Shown here piece after piece: positions 1 to 6,671 of a stretch of DNA of 10,953 bases. The notes beneath the pieces are model-generated. The model ran no database searches and was not told the DNA's origin. It saw only the letters and a program-made list of their open reading frames with translations. Position numbers and translations under genes: made by a program. Origin of the DNA: Sulfurovum sp. (lineage in GTDB: Bacteria; Campylobacterota; Campylobacteria; Campylobacterales; Sulfurovaceae); NCBI GenBank assembly GCA_027083995.1, contig JALWME010000214.1:1-10953 (forward strand). The letters run 5' to 3'. Position 1 is the stretch's first letter. Each line of letters starts with the position of its first letter.

Positions 1-102
1 ATATTGACAGTGTATAATGTATCTGAAAAACTTTGTGAGGGGAATAGTAGCAAACTAAATAGTAGTAAAAAACGTGACATAGGGTACTCTTTTTCTTTTT
101 AA
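1..102 (+). CDS. Possible 3' end of an unidentified gene (partial)
   Basis: Frame 1 is open from the first base to a TAA at 100-102, giving a 33-residue tail rich in Ser, Lys and Asn that ends in YSFSF. It has no start codon in the window, so if real it is the C-terminus of a gene that begins upstream. The length is short enough to be open by chance in AT-rich DNA, and I do not recognise the sequence. From 103 to 157 I see no gene; a weak AT-rich inverted repeat (87-94 with 114-121) follows the stop. Confidence 0.3.
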   Translation: MLTVYNVSEKLCEGNSSKLNSSKKRDIGYSFSF

Positions 103-157
103 GACAGTATAGCAAAAAGAGATATAATATAAACTGTATATTTGAAAAGATGAGTGC

Positions 158-232
158 TGGTGACCCCTAGGAGAATTGAACTCCTGTAACATGGATGAAA
201 ACCATGGATCCTAACCGCTAGACGAAGGGGCC
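158..232 (-). tRNA. tRNA-Glu (anticodon UUC), second copy of a tandem pair
   Basis: The reverse complement folds as a 75-nt cloverleaf with encoded CCA. The acceptor stem is GGCCCCT/AGGGGTC (one G-U pair) with discriminator A. The anticodon stem CATGG/CCATG carries loop TTTTCAT, so the anticodon is TTC (Glu). The T-stem is AGGAG/CTCCT with T-loop TTCAATT. It lies 25 nt downstream of an almost identical tRNA-Glu in the same orientation and is probably processed from one precursor. Residues 8-48 match the other copy exactly. Confidence 0.95.
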
Positions 233-257
233 AACAAAAAAGTTTTACAAATAAAAA

Positions 258-332
258 TGGTGACCCCACGGAGACTCGAACTCCGGTAACATGGATGAAA
301 ACCATGGATCCTAACCGCTAGACGATGGGGCC
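258..332 (-). tRNA. tRNA-Glu (anticodon UUC), promoter-proximal copy
   Basis: This is a 75-nt cloverleaf on the reverse strand: acceptor stem GGCCCCA/TGGGGTC, anticodon loop TTTTCAT (anticodon TTC), T-stem CGGAG/CTCCG with T-loop TTCGAGT, and encoded CCA. It differs from the downstream copy by two compensated base pairs (7-66 and 49-65) and two T-loop bases. A TATAAT box on the minus strand at 353-358 fits its promoter. Confidence 0.95.
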
Positions 333-352
333 GCATACAACTTGTGGACGGA

Positions 353-358
353 ATTATA
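353..358 (-). promoter_or_regulatory. Likely -10 box for the tRNA-Glu pair
   Basis: Reading the minus strand gives a perfect TATAAT inside a run of alternating TA, about 20 nt upstream of the first tRNA-Glu. No good -35 hexamer lies 16-18 nt further upstream, which is usual for sigma-70 promoters in Campylobacterota. Confidence 0.55.
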
Positions 359-391
359 TATATAGGGTGCTTAAAAATCTCTTAAACAGAG

Positions 392-397
392 TATAAT
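392..397 (+). promoter_or_regulatory. Likely -10 box for the lipoprotein-nfo pair
   Basis: A perfect TATAAT on the plus strand puts a start of transcription near 404, about 23 nt before the lipoprotein ATG at 427. It is divergent from the tRNA promoter, the two -10 boxes lying only about 33 bp apart. No convincing -35 box is seen. Confidence 0.5.
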
Positions 398-426
398 ACA
401 TAAAAATAGTAAAAAAGGTCTGTTTG

Positions 427-909
427 ATGCTTGGAAAAATAACTTTGGCTATGGTTTTATTGTTTGGTTTGGGAGCATGTGTTTCTCCGCCATACCTAAA
501 GCAAAACTCGGCATTTATTGTCTTTAAAACACCTACATTCAAATATGCAGATATGGGATTTGTGTATGAGAATACAAAAGAAGTAAAGGTAGATATTTAT
601 GGAAGCGGGCAAGTTTTAATGTCTTTGAAAATATTAGAAAGTTTAGTCTGCATGAGCCTCTTGGAGTGTATGCCAAAAGAGCGTTTTAATGCACAGGTTT
701 TAAGTGGGGCATACCCCAAAAATATTTTAGATAATATTTTGAGAGGTAAAAAGATATTTTCTGGGCTTGGCATACGTAAAAAAAGTAACGGCTTTACACA
801 AGATATTATAAAAGATGGTAAATATACTATACATTATAGGGTTTTAAATAATGCTATTATTTTCCGTGATACAATGAATGAAATATTGATAAAAGTAAAT
901 AAACAATAG
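427..909 (+). CDS. Small lipoprotein of unknown function
   Basis: A 160-residue protein. The N-terminus has Lys4, a hydrophobic stretch (about 5-17) and a textbook lipobox L15-G16-A17-C18, so it should be processed by signal peptidase II and anchored by Cys18 in an envelope membrane. The mature part is mixed alpha/beta in character, with further Cys residues at 75 and 81 that could pair or bind a ligand. I do not recognise the family. The ATG at 427 is preferred over the TTG directly before it because an AAAAAAGG stretch ends 8 nt upstream and the signal peptide fits. The next gene, nfo, starts 12 nt after the stop, so the two are probably co-transcribed from the -10 box at 392-397; nothing in the sequence ties this protein to DNA repair. 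Confidence 0.8.
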   Translation: MLGKITLAMVLLFGLGACVSPPYLKQNSAFIVFKTPTFKYADMGFVYENTKEVKVDIYGSGQVLMSLKILESLVCMSLLECMPKERFNAQVLSGAYPKNILDNILRGKKIFSGLGIRKKSNGFTQDIIKDGKYTIHYRVLNNAIIFRDTMNEILIKVNKQ

Positions 910-921
910 AGGGAGGATGGT

Positions 922-1815
922 ATGGCAAAATTTGTAGGGGCTCATGTAAGTGCAAGTGGAGGAGTAGACAATGCCCCTCTAAATGCCATGACCATAGGAG
1001 CTAAAGCCTTTGCTCTTTTTACTAAAAACCAAAGACAGTGGGTAGCAAAACCATTAGAGACAAAAACCATTGATGCTTTTCATAAAAACCTAGATGACTC
1101 AGGTATTTTGCCCAAACATATACTGCCTCATGATTCTTACCTTATAAACCTAGGACACCCCGAAGTAGAAAAACTTGAAAAATCCAGAGAGGCATTTGTA
1201 GATGAACTTGAACGTTGTCGTATTTTAGGGCTTGACAGACTTAACTTTCACCCTGGTTCCCATTTGGTAAAAATCCCCAAAAAAGACCCAGAGTATATGG
1301 ATAAACTTATGCGAGCAGAACTGGAATGTTTAGACGTGATAGCTGAATCTATGAACAGAGCTATTGATGCAACAAAAAACTCCAATGTAAAACTTGTCAT
1401 TGAAAATACCGCAGGACAAGGCTCAAACCTTGGGTACAGATTTGAACACCTTGCACATATCATAGATAAGGTAGAAGATAAAAGCAGGGTAGGGGTATGT
1501 ATAGATACCTGTCATATGTTTACAGCAGGCTATGACATACGTACCAAAGAAACCTATGATAAAACATGGAATGATTTTGATAAAATTGTAGGAAGAGCGT
1601 ATCTCATGGGGATGCATATCAATGACTCTAAACCGCCTCTTGGTTCAAGAGTTGATAGACATCACTCTTTGGGACAAGGAGAGATAGGTTGGGATGCTTT
1701 TAGATTCATTATGAATGATGAACGTATGGATGATATTCCCTTGGTGCTAGAGACTATAGATGAGACTATTTGGGATAAAGAGATAGAAGCACTCTATAGT
1801 TTAGAAGAAGCCTAA
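922..1815 (+). CDS. nfo: Endonuclease IV (AP endonuclease)
   Basis: This 297-residue TIM-barrel enzyme of base-excision repair cuts DNA 5' to abasic sites and removes blocked 3' ends, using three zinc ions. All nine metal ligands known from E. coli Nfo are visible: H70, H110, E161, D195, H198, H232, D245, H247 and E277. Family motifs include HVSASGG near the N-terminus, NFHPGS (108-113), [11 protein letters not shown] (161-171) and [11 protein letters not shown] (195-205). The protein is longer than the 285-residue E. coli enzyme: ligand numbering shifts from +1 to +16 between H110 and E161, so about 15 extra residues lie near 123-137. A strong GGGAGG ribosome binding site (911-916) stands 5 nt before the ATG. 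It follows the lipoprotein gene by 12 nt. Confidence 0.97.
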   Translation: MAKFVGAHVSASGGVDNAPLNAMTIGAKAFALFTKNQRQWVAKPLETKTIDAFHKNLDDSGILPKHILPHDSYLINLGHPEVEKLEKSREAFVDELERCRILGLDRLNFHPGSHLVKIPKKDPEYMDKLMRAELECLDVIAESMNRAIDATKNSNVKLVIENTAGQGSNLGYRFEHLAHIIDKVEDKSRVGVCIDTCHMFTAGYDIRTKETYDKTWNDFDKIVGRAYLMGMHINDSKPPLGSRVDRHHSLGQGEIGWDAFRFIMNDERMDDIPLVLETIDETIWDKEIEALYSLEEA

Positions 1816-1826
1816 CGGACTTTTTT

Positions 1827-1866
1827 GGGCTTATTTTAATACTTAGATGAGTATTAAGGTAAGTTC
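1827..1866 (+). other. Long imperfect hairpin in the nfo-fadL intergenic region
   Basis: A perfect 8-bp inverted repeat (TTAATACT at 1836-1843, AGTATTAA at 1850-1857, 6-nt loop) extends outward through G-U and Watson-Crick pairs to about 17 pairs (1827-1843 with 1850-1866). No U-run follows it on the plus strand (TTTTTT at 1821-1826 lies before it), so it is not a standard Rho-independent terminator. It could end or stall nfo transcription, protect an RNA end, or sit in the fadL leader. The rest of 1816-1946 shows no gene and no clear -10 box. Confidence 0.45.
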
Positions 1867-1946
1867 AACATTGTATGGGCTGGGATAAGAGGAGAGTGTT
1901 TATGGGATTTCCCTAAAACAGAGTAAGAAAAAAATAAGGAAAAAAG

Positions 1947-3173
1947 ATGAAAAGAGTAGTAAAAGGGATAGCACTTAGTGTTGTAGTAAGTTCAGTAGTC
2001 ATGGCAGGGGGGTATAAAATCCCTGAACAATCACTTAACTCAATGGCAAAAGGGGGTGCTAACGTTGCATATACAACAGGGGCAGATGCCAACTATGATA
2101 ACCCTGCAAATATGAGTTTTTTAGATGAGAGTAAAAATTATGTAGAAGGGGGTGTTACACTGGTACATCTCCCTTCAAATGTATATACCCTAATTAACCC
2201 ATATTCTGGTAAATCTGAAATAGAAAATATACCCATTCCCTTTTTCCATTATGTTTCAGAAGCTATGGGAGATTTCAGATGGGGTGTGAGCATGGTAGTC
2301 CCTGGAGGATTAACCAAACGATGGGCAAATCAGCCACAAAAGTCATTTGTTGAAGAGTTCACACTAAAAGTGATAGAGTTAAATCCAAATATTTCATATA
2401 AGCTTGCTGATAATTTTAGTGTAGCTGGAGGAGTAAGATTTATCTACAGTGAGGGGATAGTAAAAAGTTCTGGAACAGTGTCTCGCGACATGGAGGGAAG
2501 TACTTTTGAATTTGGGTACAATCTAGCAATGATGTATAAGCCAACGCCAGATGTTAATCTTGCGGTAACGTACCGTTCAAATATTGATTTGGATCAAGAA
2601 GGCAATGCAAAACTTTCTTCGGGAGCTAATGTCGTTTATGATGGAGATGCTACTGTATCTGTACCATTACCAGCAAGTTTAAATCTTGCTATCTCTAAAA
2701 CATGGGAAAAAAGATTTACGTTAGAATTTAATTATGAGCGAACTTTTTGGTCAAGCTATGAAAACTTGGATTTTGAATATGGAGGAGCTAGTATTGGTGG
2801 GCTAACGCCATTTTTTGATACGCCAATACCTAAAAACTGGAAAGATACAAACACCTTTAGGGTTGGGGCAACGGTTAAAATGGATAACAAAATAACAGCT
2901 ATGCTTGGGTTTGCAATAGATGAGACACCTATACCTGTAAATACATTGGGGTTTGAAACACCAGATACAGATGCAAAAATATTCTCAATGGGTTTTACTT
3001 ATCAGCAAAACGAAAATCTCTCATGGGGAGCAGCTTTTTTGTATGATAGCAAAGAAGCTGTTCGTATAGCTCCAAATACTACTCTCACAAATAATCCTGT
3101 ATTGGCTAGAGGTGGTGGTTTTTCGGGTGGTGGAGCATTCTTAACAACTGTGGGTATGACATACGAGTTCTAA
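1947..3173 (+). CDS. FadL/OmpP1/TodX-family outer-membrane transport protein
   Basis: A 408-residue outer-membrane beta-barrel of the family that carries long-chain fatty acids or other hydrophobic compounds across the outer membrane. The signal peptide (basic start MKRVVKG, hydrophobic core, likely cut after VMA at residue 20) is followed by the family's N-terminal hatch region GGYKIPEQSLNSMAKGGA and the conserved NPA motif (NPANM, 52-56). The rest alternates as amphipathic strands and ends in a terminal Phe (GMTYEF), the usual barrel-assembly signal. AAGGA at 1936-1940 is a good ribosome binding site 6 nt before ATG. It is the first gene of a five-gene run; the acyl-CoA synthetase starts 1 nt after its stop, which supports a fatty-acid substrate. 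FadL-family porins also carry aromatics, so the substrate is inferred. Confidence 0.9.
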   Translation: MKRVVKGIALSVVVSSVVMAGGYKIPEQSLNSMAKGGANVAYTTGADANYDNPANMSFLDESKNYVEGGVTLVHLPSNVYTLINPYSGKSEIENIPIPFFHYVSEAMGDFRWGVSMVVPGGLTKRWANQPQKSFVEEFTLKVIELNPNISYKLADNFSVAGGVRFIYSEGIVKSSGTVSRDMEGSTFEFGYNLAMMYKPTPDVNLAVTYRSNIDLDQEGNAKLSSGANVVYDGDATVSVPLPASLNLAISKTWEKRFTLEFNYERTFWSSYENLDFEYGGASIGGLTPFFDTPIPKNWKDTNTFRVGATVKMDNKITAMLGFAIDETPIPVNTLGFETPDTDAKIFSMGFTYQQNENLSWGAAFLYDSKEAVRIAPNTTLTNNPVLARGGGFSGGGAFLTTVGMTYEF

Positions 3174-3174
3174 G

Positions 3175-4734
3175 ATGAAATATGCCTTTAGTAACTTTTA
3201 TGAATTGATCTCTTTTCAGGCAAAAAAACGTAAAAATAAAACAGCACTTCTCCTTGGAAATGATAAAATTACCTATACACAGATAGTGGCATCTGCAGAT
3301 AAGCTTGCAGCATACCTCTCATCCATGGGTGTAAAAAAAGGCGATAAAGTGGCACTTTTTTTACGTAACTCTTCAGAGTTTATCTATGCCATTTTTGCTG
3401 TCTCTAAACTTGGTGCAATACTTGTGCCTATCAATACTTTTTTAAAGTCTGAAGAGTTGAGTTATATTTTGGAAGATAGTGGCAGTACGGTACTTATTGC
3501 TTCTACGATATATGATAAGGTTGTCAATGGTTCTGAAGCCAGTGCATTGTGTGACTTTATTTTGTGGGAGGGAGATGAGATTGCCACAGGGGAAAAACAT
3601 TTACATTTCACTGATGCACTTGAAGAGAAGATGAGTGTAGAGAGTGCTGCTGGGACTTTAGAGGATACAGCAGTGATTATCTATACTTCAGGGACAACAG
3701 GTAAACCCAAAGGGGCAATGCTAAGCAATCAAAATATTATCTCCAATGTTTTTTCTGGACAGAAAACTGTCAATGTCAAAGCAAATGATAGAGGGATTGT
3801 CTTTTTACCAATGTTCCACTCTTTTACTTTTTCTATAGGAGTGATGCTGCCTCTATCTGTAGGAGGGAGTATTGTTATTATCAAATCTATTCAACCATTT
3901 TCAAATATTTTTAAACAAACATTGACAAAAAGAGTTACGCTCTTTTTTGGTATCCCAGATGTATATAATGCACTTGCCAAAGCAAAGCTTCCTTGGTACT
4001 TTATGTGGTTTAATCGTATACGGGTATTTATCTCAGGTGCTGCTGCCTTGCAACCTAAAACACTCGATGCTATGGCAAAGAAGTTTAAGCGGGCTACACT
4101 TTTAGAGGGGTATGGACTTTCTGAGGCTAGCCCTGCTGTATGTATGAATACCTTTAGAAAACAAAAAGCAGGTTCAGTAGGAACTGCACTGTATGGCTAT
4201 GAGATGAAAATTGTAGATGAAGATATGAATGAGATTCCAAATGGTGGGATAGGTGATATTATTGTCAGGGGTGATAATATTATGCAAGGTTACTTGGGTC
4301 GTCCTGAGGCAACACTTGAGGCTATTGTAAACGGGTGGTTACTCACGGGTGATATGGGGTATATGGATGATGAAGGCTTTTTGTTTATCGTAGATAGGAA
4401 AAAAGATTTGATTATCTCCAAAGGTATCAATATTTACCCACGAGAGATAGAAGAGGTGATAGACCTTTATGAAGGGGTAGGTGCTTCTGCAGTTATAGGT
4501 GTTGTAGATGAAAAGTCAGGCGAAATACCGATTGTGTATATAGAACTCGCAGAAGGTACAGAATCAGTGGATATTACAGGTTTAAAAAAATATATGAGAG
4601 AACATTTGGCAAATTATAAAATACCAAAACAGATTCATATGATTAAAGAGTTACCTAAAAATGCCACAGGTAAAGTTTTGAAACGGGTACTCAAAGATAG
4701 ACTAAAAGATGATGAGTATGAAGGCCATATTTAA
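3175..4734 (+). CDS. AMP-forming fatty-acyl-CoA synthetase (FadD-like)
   Basis: A 519-residue ANL-superfamily enzyme that activates a carboxylic acid with ATP to an acyl-adenylate and then to the CoA thioester. Visible motifs are the P-loop YTSGTTGKPKG (170-180), YGLSEASP (313-320), TGD with adenylate-binding Asp (391-393), the hinge region around D407-R408-K409, and the C-terminal catalytic lysine in NATGK (K500). Length and motif order match medium/long-chain acyl-CoA ligases. No signal peptide or membrane segment is visible, so it is cytoplasmic or peripheral to the inner membrane. The ATG follows the FadL stop by one base with no clear Shine-Dalgarno, suggesting translational coupling, and its 3' end overlaps nagA. 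The pairing with FadL suggests uptake coupled to CoA activation (vectorial acylation). Chain length cannot be read from sequence alone, and no beta-oxidation genes are in the window. Confidence 0.9.
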   Translation: MKYAFSNFYELISFQAKKRKNKTALLLGNDKITYTQIVASADKLAAYLSSMGVKKGDKVALFLRNSSEFIYAIFAVSKLGAILVPINTFLKSEELSYILEDSGSTVLIASTIYDKVVNGSEASALCDFILWEGDEIATGEKHLHFTDALEEKMSVESAAGTLEDTAVIIYTSGTTGKPKGAMLSNQNIISNVFSGQKTVNVKANDRGIVFLPMFHSFTFSIGVMLPLSVGGSIVIIKSIQPFSNIFKQTLTKRVTLFFGIPDVYNALAKAKLPWYFMWFNRIRVFISGAAALQPKTLDAMAKKFKRATLLEGYGLSEASPAVCMNTFRKQKAGSVGTALYGYEMKIVDEDMNEIPNGGIGDIIVRGDNIMQGYLGRPEATLEAIVNGWLLTGDMGYMDDEGFLFIVDRKKDLIISKGINIYPREIEEVIDLYEGVGASAVIGVVDEKSGEIPIVYIELAEGTESVDITGLKKYMREHLANYKIPKQIHMIKELPKNATGKVLKRVLKDRLKDDEYEGHI

Positions 4735-5854
4735 TGCAAAACTTATAGTAAATAATGAGGTATTAGAAGATAAGATACTGCTTTTTGATAAGAAGATTAT
4801 TGATATAGCAGAAGATATAATGCTTAGGGACAACGATGATGTTGAGGTCATTGATGCGAAGGGTATGTATGTGAGTGCTGGTTTTATAGATTTACATATT
4901 CATGGCTCGGGTGGGGCAGATGTAATGGATGCAACACCTGAGTGCCTAGAACAAATCTCCACCACACTACCTCAAACAGGTACTACTTCATTTTTGGCAA
5001 CTACGATGACAATGTCCTCTAAGCATATTGACAATGCTTTACAAAATATACAAAAACATAAAAAAGGTGTCACTGGAGCAAAGATATTAGGTATTCATTT
5101 AGAGGGTCCATTTATTAATGTCGCGAAGCATGGAGCACAAGATAAAGTATATATACAAGAACCTAATTTTGCATTGATAAAAAACTACATAGATGAGATA
5201 AAGATGATTACTTTAGCTCCTGAAGTAGAAGGTGCCAAGGTGTTTATAAAGTATCTGAAAAAGGAGTATCCACATATACTCTTAAGCATAGGACATTCCA
5301 ATGCAAGTTATGAAACAAGTAAAGAGAGTTTTAGATGGGGGGTGTCTCATGTTACACATCTTTTTAATGCGATGAACCCTTATCATCACAGAGCCCCTGG
5401 TATTGTAGGTGCAACATTTGATTCAGATGTGACATGTGACATCATTGCAGATTTGGTACATACACACGCATATAGCCTAGAACTGACACAAAAAATGAAA
5501 AAAGATAGGCTTGTACTCATCACAGATGCTATGAGAGCAGGGTGTATGAAGTGTGGTACATATGACTTGGGTGGGCGTAGTGTCAAGGTAGACAGAGAGA
5601 GGGCAATACTGGAAGATGGTACGCTTGCAGGATCTGTACTTAAAATGAATGAAGCTTTACAAAATATGAAAACACACACTTCTATGAGTTTAGTTGAGAT
5701 AATCAATGCAGCAACAATCATACCTGCATTAAGCATAGGCATGAAAAAAGGTGCCCTAAAAGAGGGATATGATGCAGATATAGTCATATTTGATGAAAAC
5801 TTTAGTATTATTACAACGATTATAGATGGTGAAATAAAATATGAAAGGCTATAA
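4718..5854 (+). CDS. nagA: N-acetylglucosamine-6-phosphate deacetylase
   Basis: A 378-residue cytoplasmic amidohydrolase that converts GlcNAc-6-P to GlcN-6-P plus acetate. Metal and active-site residues are visible: HxH in DLHIHG (H60, H62), E129 in HLEGP, H193 in IGHSNAS, H214 in THLFNAM, H248 and catalytic D270 in LITDAM. The HxH pair is absent from E. coli NagA (QxN there) and is typical of the two-metal NagA type. I chose ATG 4718 because MKAIFNAKL lines up with the family N-terminus; ATGs at 4709 and 4712 in the same frame would add three or two residues. It overlaps the acyl-CoA synthetase by 17 bp in another frame, indicating translational coupling. The PTS IIA gene begins 3 nt after its stop. 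No nagB lies next to it. Confidence 0.95.
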   Translation: MKAIFNAKLIVNNEVLEDKILLFDKKIIDIAEDIMLRDNDDVEVIDAKGMYVSAGFIDLHIHGSGGADVMDATPECLEQISTTLPQTGTTSFLATTMTMSSKHIDNALQNIQKHKKGVTGAKILGIHLEGPFINVAKHGAQDKVYIQEPNFALIKNYIDEIKMITLAPEVEGAKVFIKYLKKEYPHILLSIGHSNASYETSKESFRWGVSHVTHLFNAMNPYHHRAPGIVGATFDSDVTCDIIADLVHTHAYSLELTQKMKKDRLVLITDAMRAGCMKCGTYDLGGRSVKVDRERAILEDGTLAGSVLKMNEALQNMKTHTSMSLVEIINAATIIPALSIGMKKGALKEGYDADIVIFDENFSIITTIIDGEIKYERL

Positions 5855-5857
5855 AGT

Positions 5858-6328
5858 ATGTTTGGATTTCTAAAGCGAAAGATAAGAGATGTGTATGCTC
5901 CAACAGATGGACAAATAGTAGCACTAGAGTCAGTAAATGATGATGTGTTTTCTCAAAAGATAGTAGGGGATGGTGTGGCTATCATGCCTGTATCAGGTAT
6001 ATTTAGGGCTCCTATAGATGGTATCGTTTCTAAGATATTTTCTACCAATCATGCCTATAGTATTAAAAGTGAAAAAGATTTAGAAGTGATGGTGCATATA
6101 GGGCTTGATACTGTGGCACTAGAGGGTAAAGGATTTACGCGTATAGCCACAGAAGGAGATAGTGTAAAAGTTGGGGATATCATCATAGAAGCAGACTTGG
6201 CATACATAACAGAACATGCAAAAGATAGTATTAGTCCTATTATTATACTAGAAGAGAGTGATGTTAAGTCTATAGATAAAAATCTATCTGTAGTAAAATC
6301 TAAAGATAAAATCATGGAATTAAGCTAA
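5858..6328 (+). CDS. PTS IIA component, glucose/GlcNAc family (stand-alone)
   Basis: A 156-residue single-domain EIIA of the Glc superfamily that relays phosphate from HPr to the IIB domain of a sugar permease. The two active-site histidines are H65 (in STNHAYS) and H80 (in VMVHIGLDT), the latter being the phosphorylated one by analogy with E. coli IIA-Glc and NagE. DTVALEGKGF (84-93) resembles the IIA domain of E. coli NagE more than Crr (DTVELKGEGF). The short basic amphipathic start (MFGFLKRKI) recalls the membrane-binding N-terminus of Crr. It probably supplies the IIA function missing from the NagE IICB protein at 9510-10895. It follows nagA by 3 nt, and its stop overlaps the start of a small membrane-protein gene. 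Whether it also signals like Crr is unknown. Confidence 0.93.
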   Translation: MFGFLKRKIRDVYAPTDGQIVALESVNDDVFSQKIVGDGVAIMPVSGIFRAPIDGIVSKIFSTNHAYSIKSEKDLEVMVHIGLDTVALEGKGFTRIATEGDSVKVGDIIIEADLAYITEHAKDSISPIIILEESDVKSIDKNLSVVKSKDKIMELS

Positions 6329-6423
6329 TGCCAAAAAGTGACAATATTTATTATTATGTTGCATATGGATTGATTTTAGTCATATTTTTTATAGTTTTAA
6401 AGAGCCCAAAAAATAAAAAATAG
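6328..6423 (+). CDS. 31-residue single-pass membrane protein, coupled to PTS IIA
   Basis: A short reading frame starts at the ATG inside TAATG, sharing one base with the IIA stop codon (TAA 6326-6328), and ends at TAG 6421-6423. The predicted protein has a polar start (MPKSDN), an uninterrupted hydrophobic stretch of about 18 residues (YVAYGLILVIFFIVL, roughly 10-25) and a Lys-rich tail (KSPKNKK), which is the layout of an N-out/C-in single-pass inner-membrane protein by the positive-inside rule. GGA at 6316-6318 stands 9 nt before the ATG. Stop-start overlap, gene order and topology support it as real; no homologue is known to me. A role as a small partner of the NagE permease or IIA is speculation. 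Confidence 0.6.
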   Translation: MPKSDNIYYYVAYGLILVIFFIVLKSPKNKK

Positions 6424-6443
6424 GTTTTTATTGTAGGTTTGTT

Positions 6444-6451
6444 GGTAACAC
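6444..6451. repeat. Left 8-bp direct repeat (target-site duplication)
   Basis: GGTAACAC here recurs exactly at 6634-6641 in the same orientation, at the two ends of the palindromic element. Bases on either side differ (T/G before, C/T after), so the duplication is exactly 8 bp. Confidence 0.7.
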
Positions 6452-6633
6452 CCAAATATCGAAATAGAAATTCATGACTTTGCATCATCATCGTATCCGT
6501 GGACTTCACATAAAATCATCACCGAACCTACGGGTGCGACTGCCCGTAGGAAATGCCCTTGGGGTGCAAATTTTATGCAAAGCCCACAAATACAAGTATA
6601 ACGCAAATTCAAAGAATCCTATTTTGTTATTGG
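6452..6633. mobile_element. MITE-like 182-bp imperfect palindrome
   Basis: The element starts CCAAATATCGAAATAG and its other end, read on the opposite strand, starts CCAATAACAAAATAG. The two arms pair along almost their whole length around a centre near 6539-6543. Paired blocks, left with right: 6455-6458/6628-6631, 6460-6467/6619-6626, 6470-6473/6614-6617, 6475-6477/6609-6611, 6479-6483/6603-6607, 6493-6496/6590-6593, 6499-6502/6584-6587, 6504-6506/6580-6582, 6509-6516/6570-6577, 6520-6523/6563-6566, and a GC-rich top stem CCTACGGG (6527-6534)/CCCGTAGG (6543-6550) with an 8-nt loop. Perfect 8-bp direct repeats flank it. It has no coding capacity of its own, so a transposase would act in trans. 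It fills most of the 248-bp gap between the operon and the response regulator. A structured RNA or REP-type repeat is the alternative. Confidence 0.7.
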
Positions 6634-6641
6634 GGTAACAC
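6634..6641. repeat. Right 8-bp direct repeat (target-site duplication)
   Basis: Second exact copy of GGTAACAC, matching 6444-6451. It ends 19 bp before the -10 box of the response-regulator gene, so the inferred insertion lies around the -35 region of that promoter. Confidence 0.7.
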
Positions 6642-6660
6642 TTCCTTAATATTACTTTTG

Positions 6661-6666
6661 TATACT
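6661..6666 (+). promoter_or_regulatory. Likely -10 box of the two-component operon
   Basis: TATACT preceded by TTTTG lies only 5 nt before the ATG at 6672. If used, transcription would start at or within a few bases of the start codon, giving a leaderless mRNA, which fits the lack of a Shine-Dalgarno before 6672. No clear -35 box. Confidence 0.45.
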
Positions 6667-6671
6667 GTAGT

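Noticed and set aside
87..121. CTCTTTTT / AAAAAGAG inverted repeat as a terminator for the first gene
   Set aside because: Weak A-T-rich arms with a 19-nt spacer and no following U-run on the plus strand; could arise by chance.
1995..2120. FadL homologue as a TodX-type aromatic transporter
   Set aside because: The family is shared, but the directly adjoining acyl-CoA synthetase makes a fatty acid or similar carboxylic acid more likely; no aromatic-degradation genes are present.
5386..5787. 133-codon minus-strand frame within nagA
   Set aside because: Antisense shadow of a clearly conserved gene; hydrophobic, Ser-rich and without a start signal.
6412..6432. AT-only inverted repeat (AATAAAAA / TTTTTATT) at the small gene's stop, as a terminator of the operon
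   Set aside because: Stem has only A-T pairs and is not followed by a U-run, so it is too weak to call.
6527..6550. GC-rich 8-bp hairpin as a Rho-independent terminator
   Set aside because: No U-tract follows on either strand, and the stem is the apex of the much larger palindrome, which explains it better.
6452..6633. Integron attC site or CRISPR repeat
   Set aside because: No core GTTRRRY/RYYYAAC pair placed as in attC, no integrase, no repeated spacer pattern; fixed direct repeats outside the inverted ends favour a transposon-like element.
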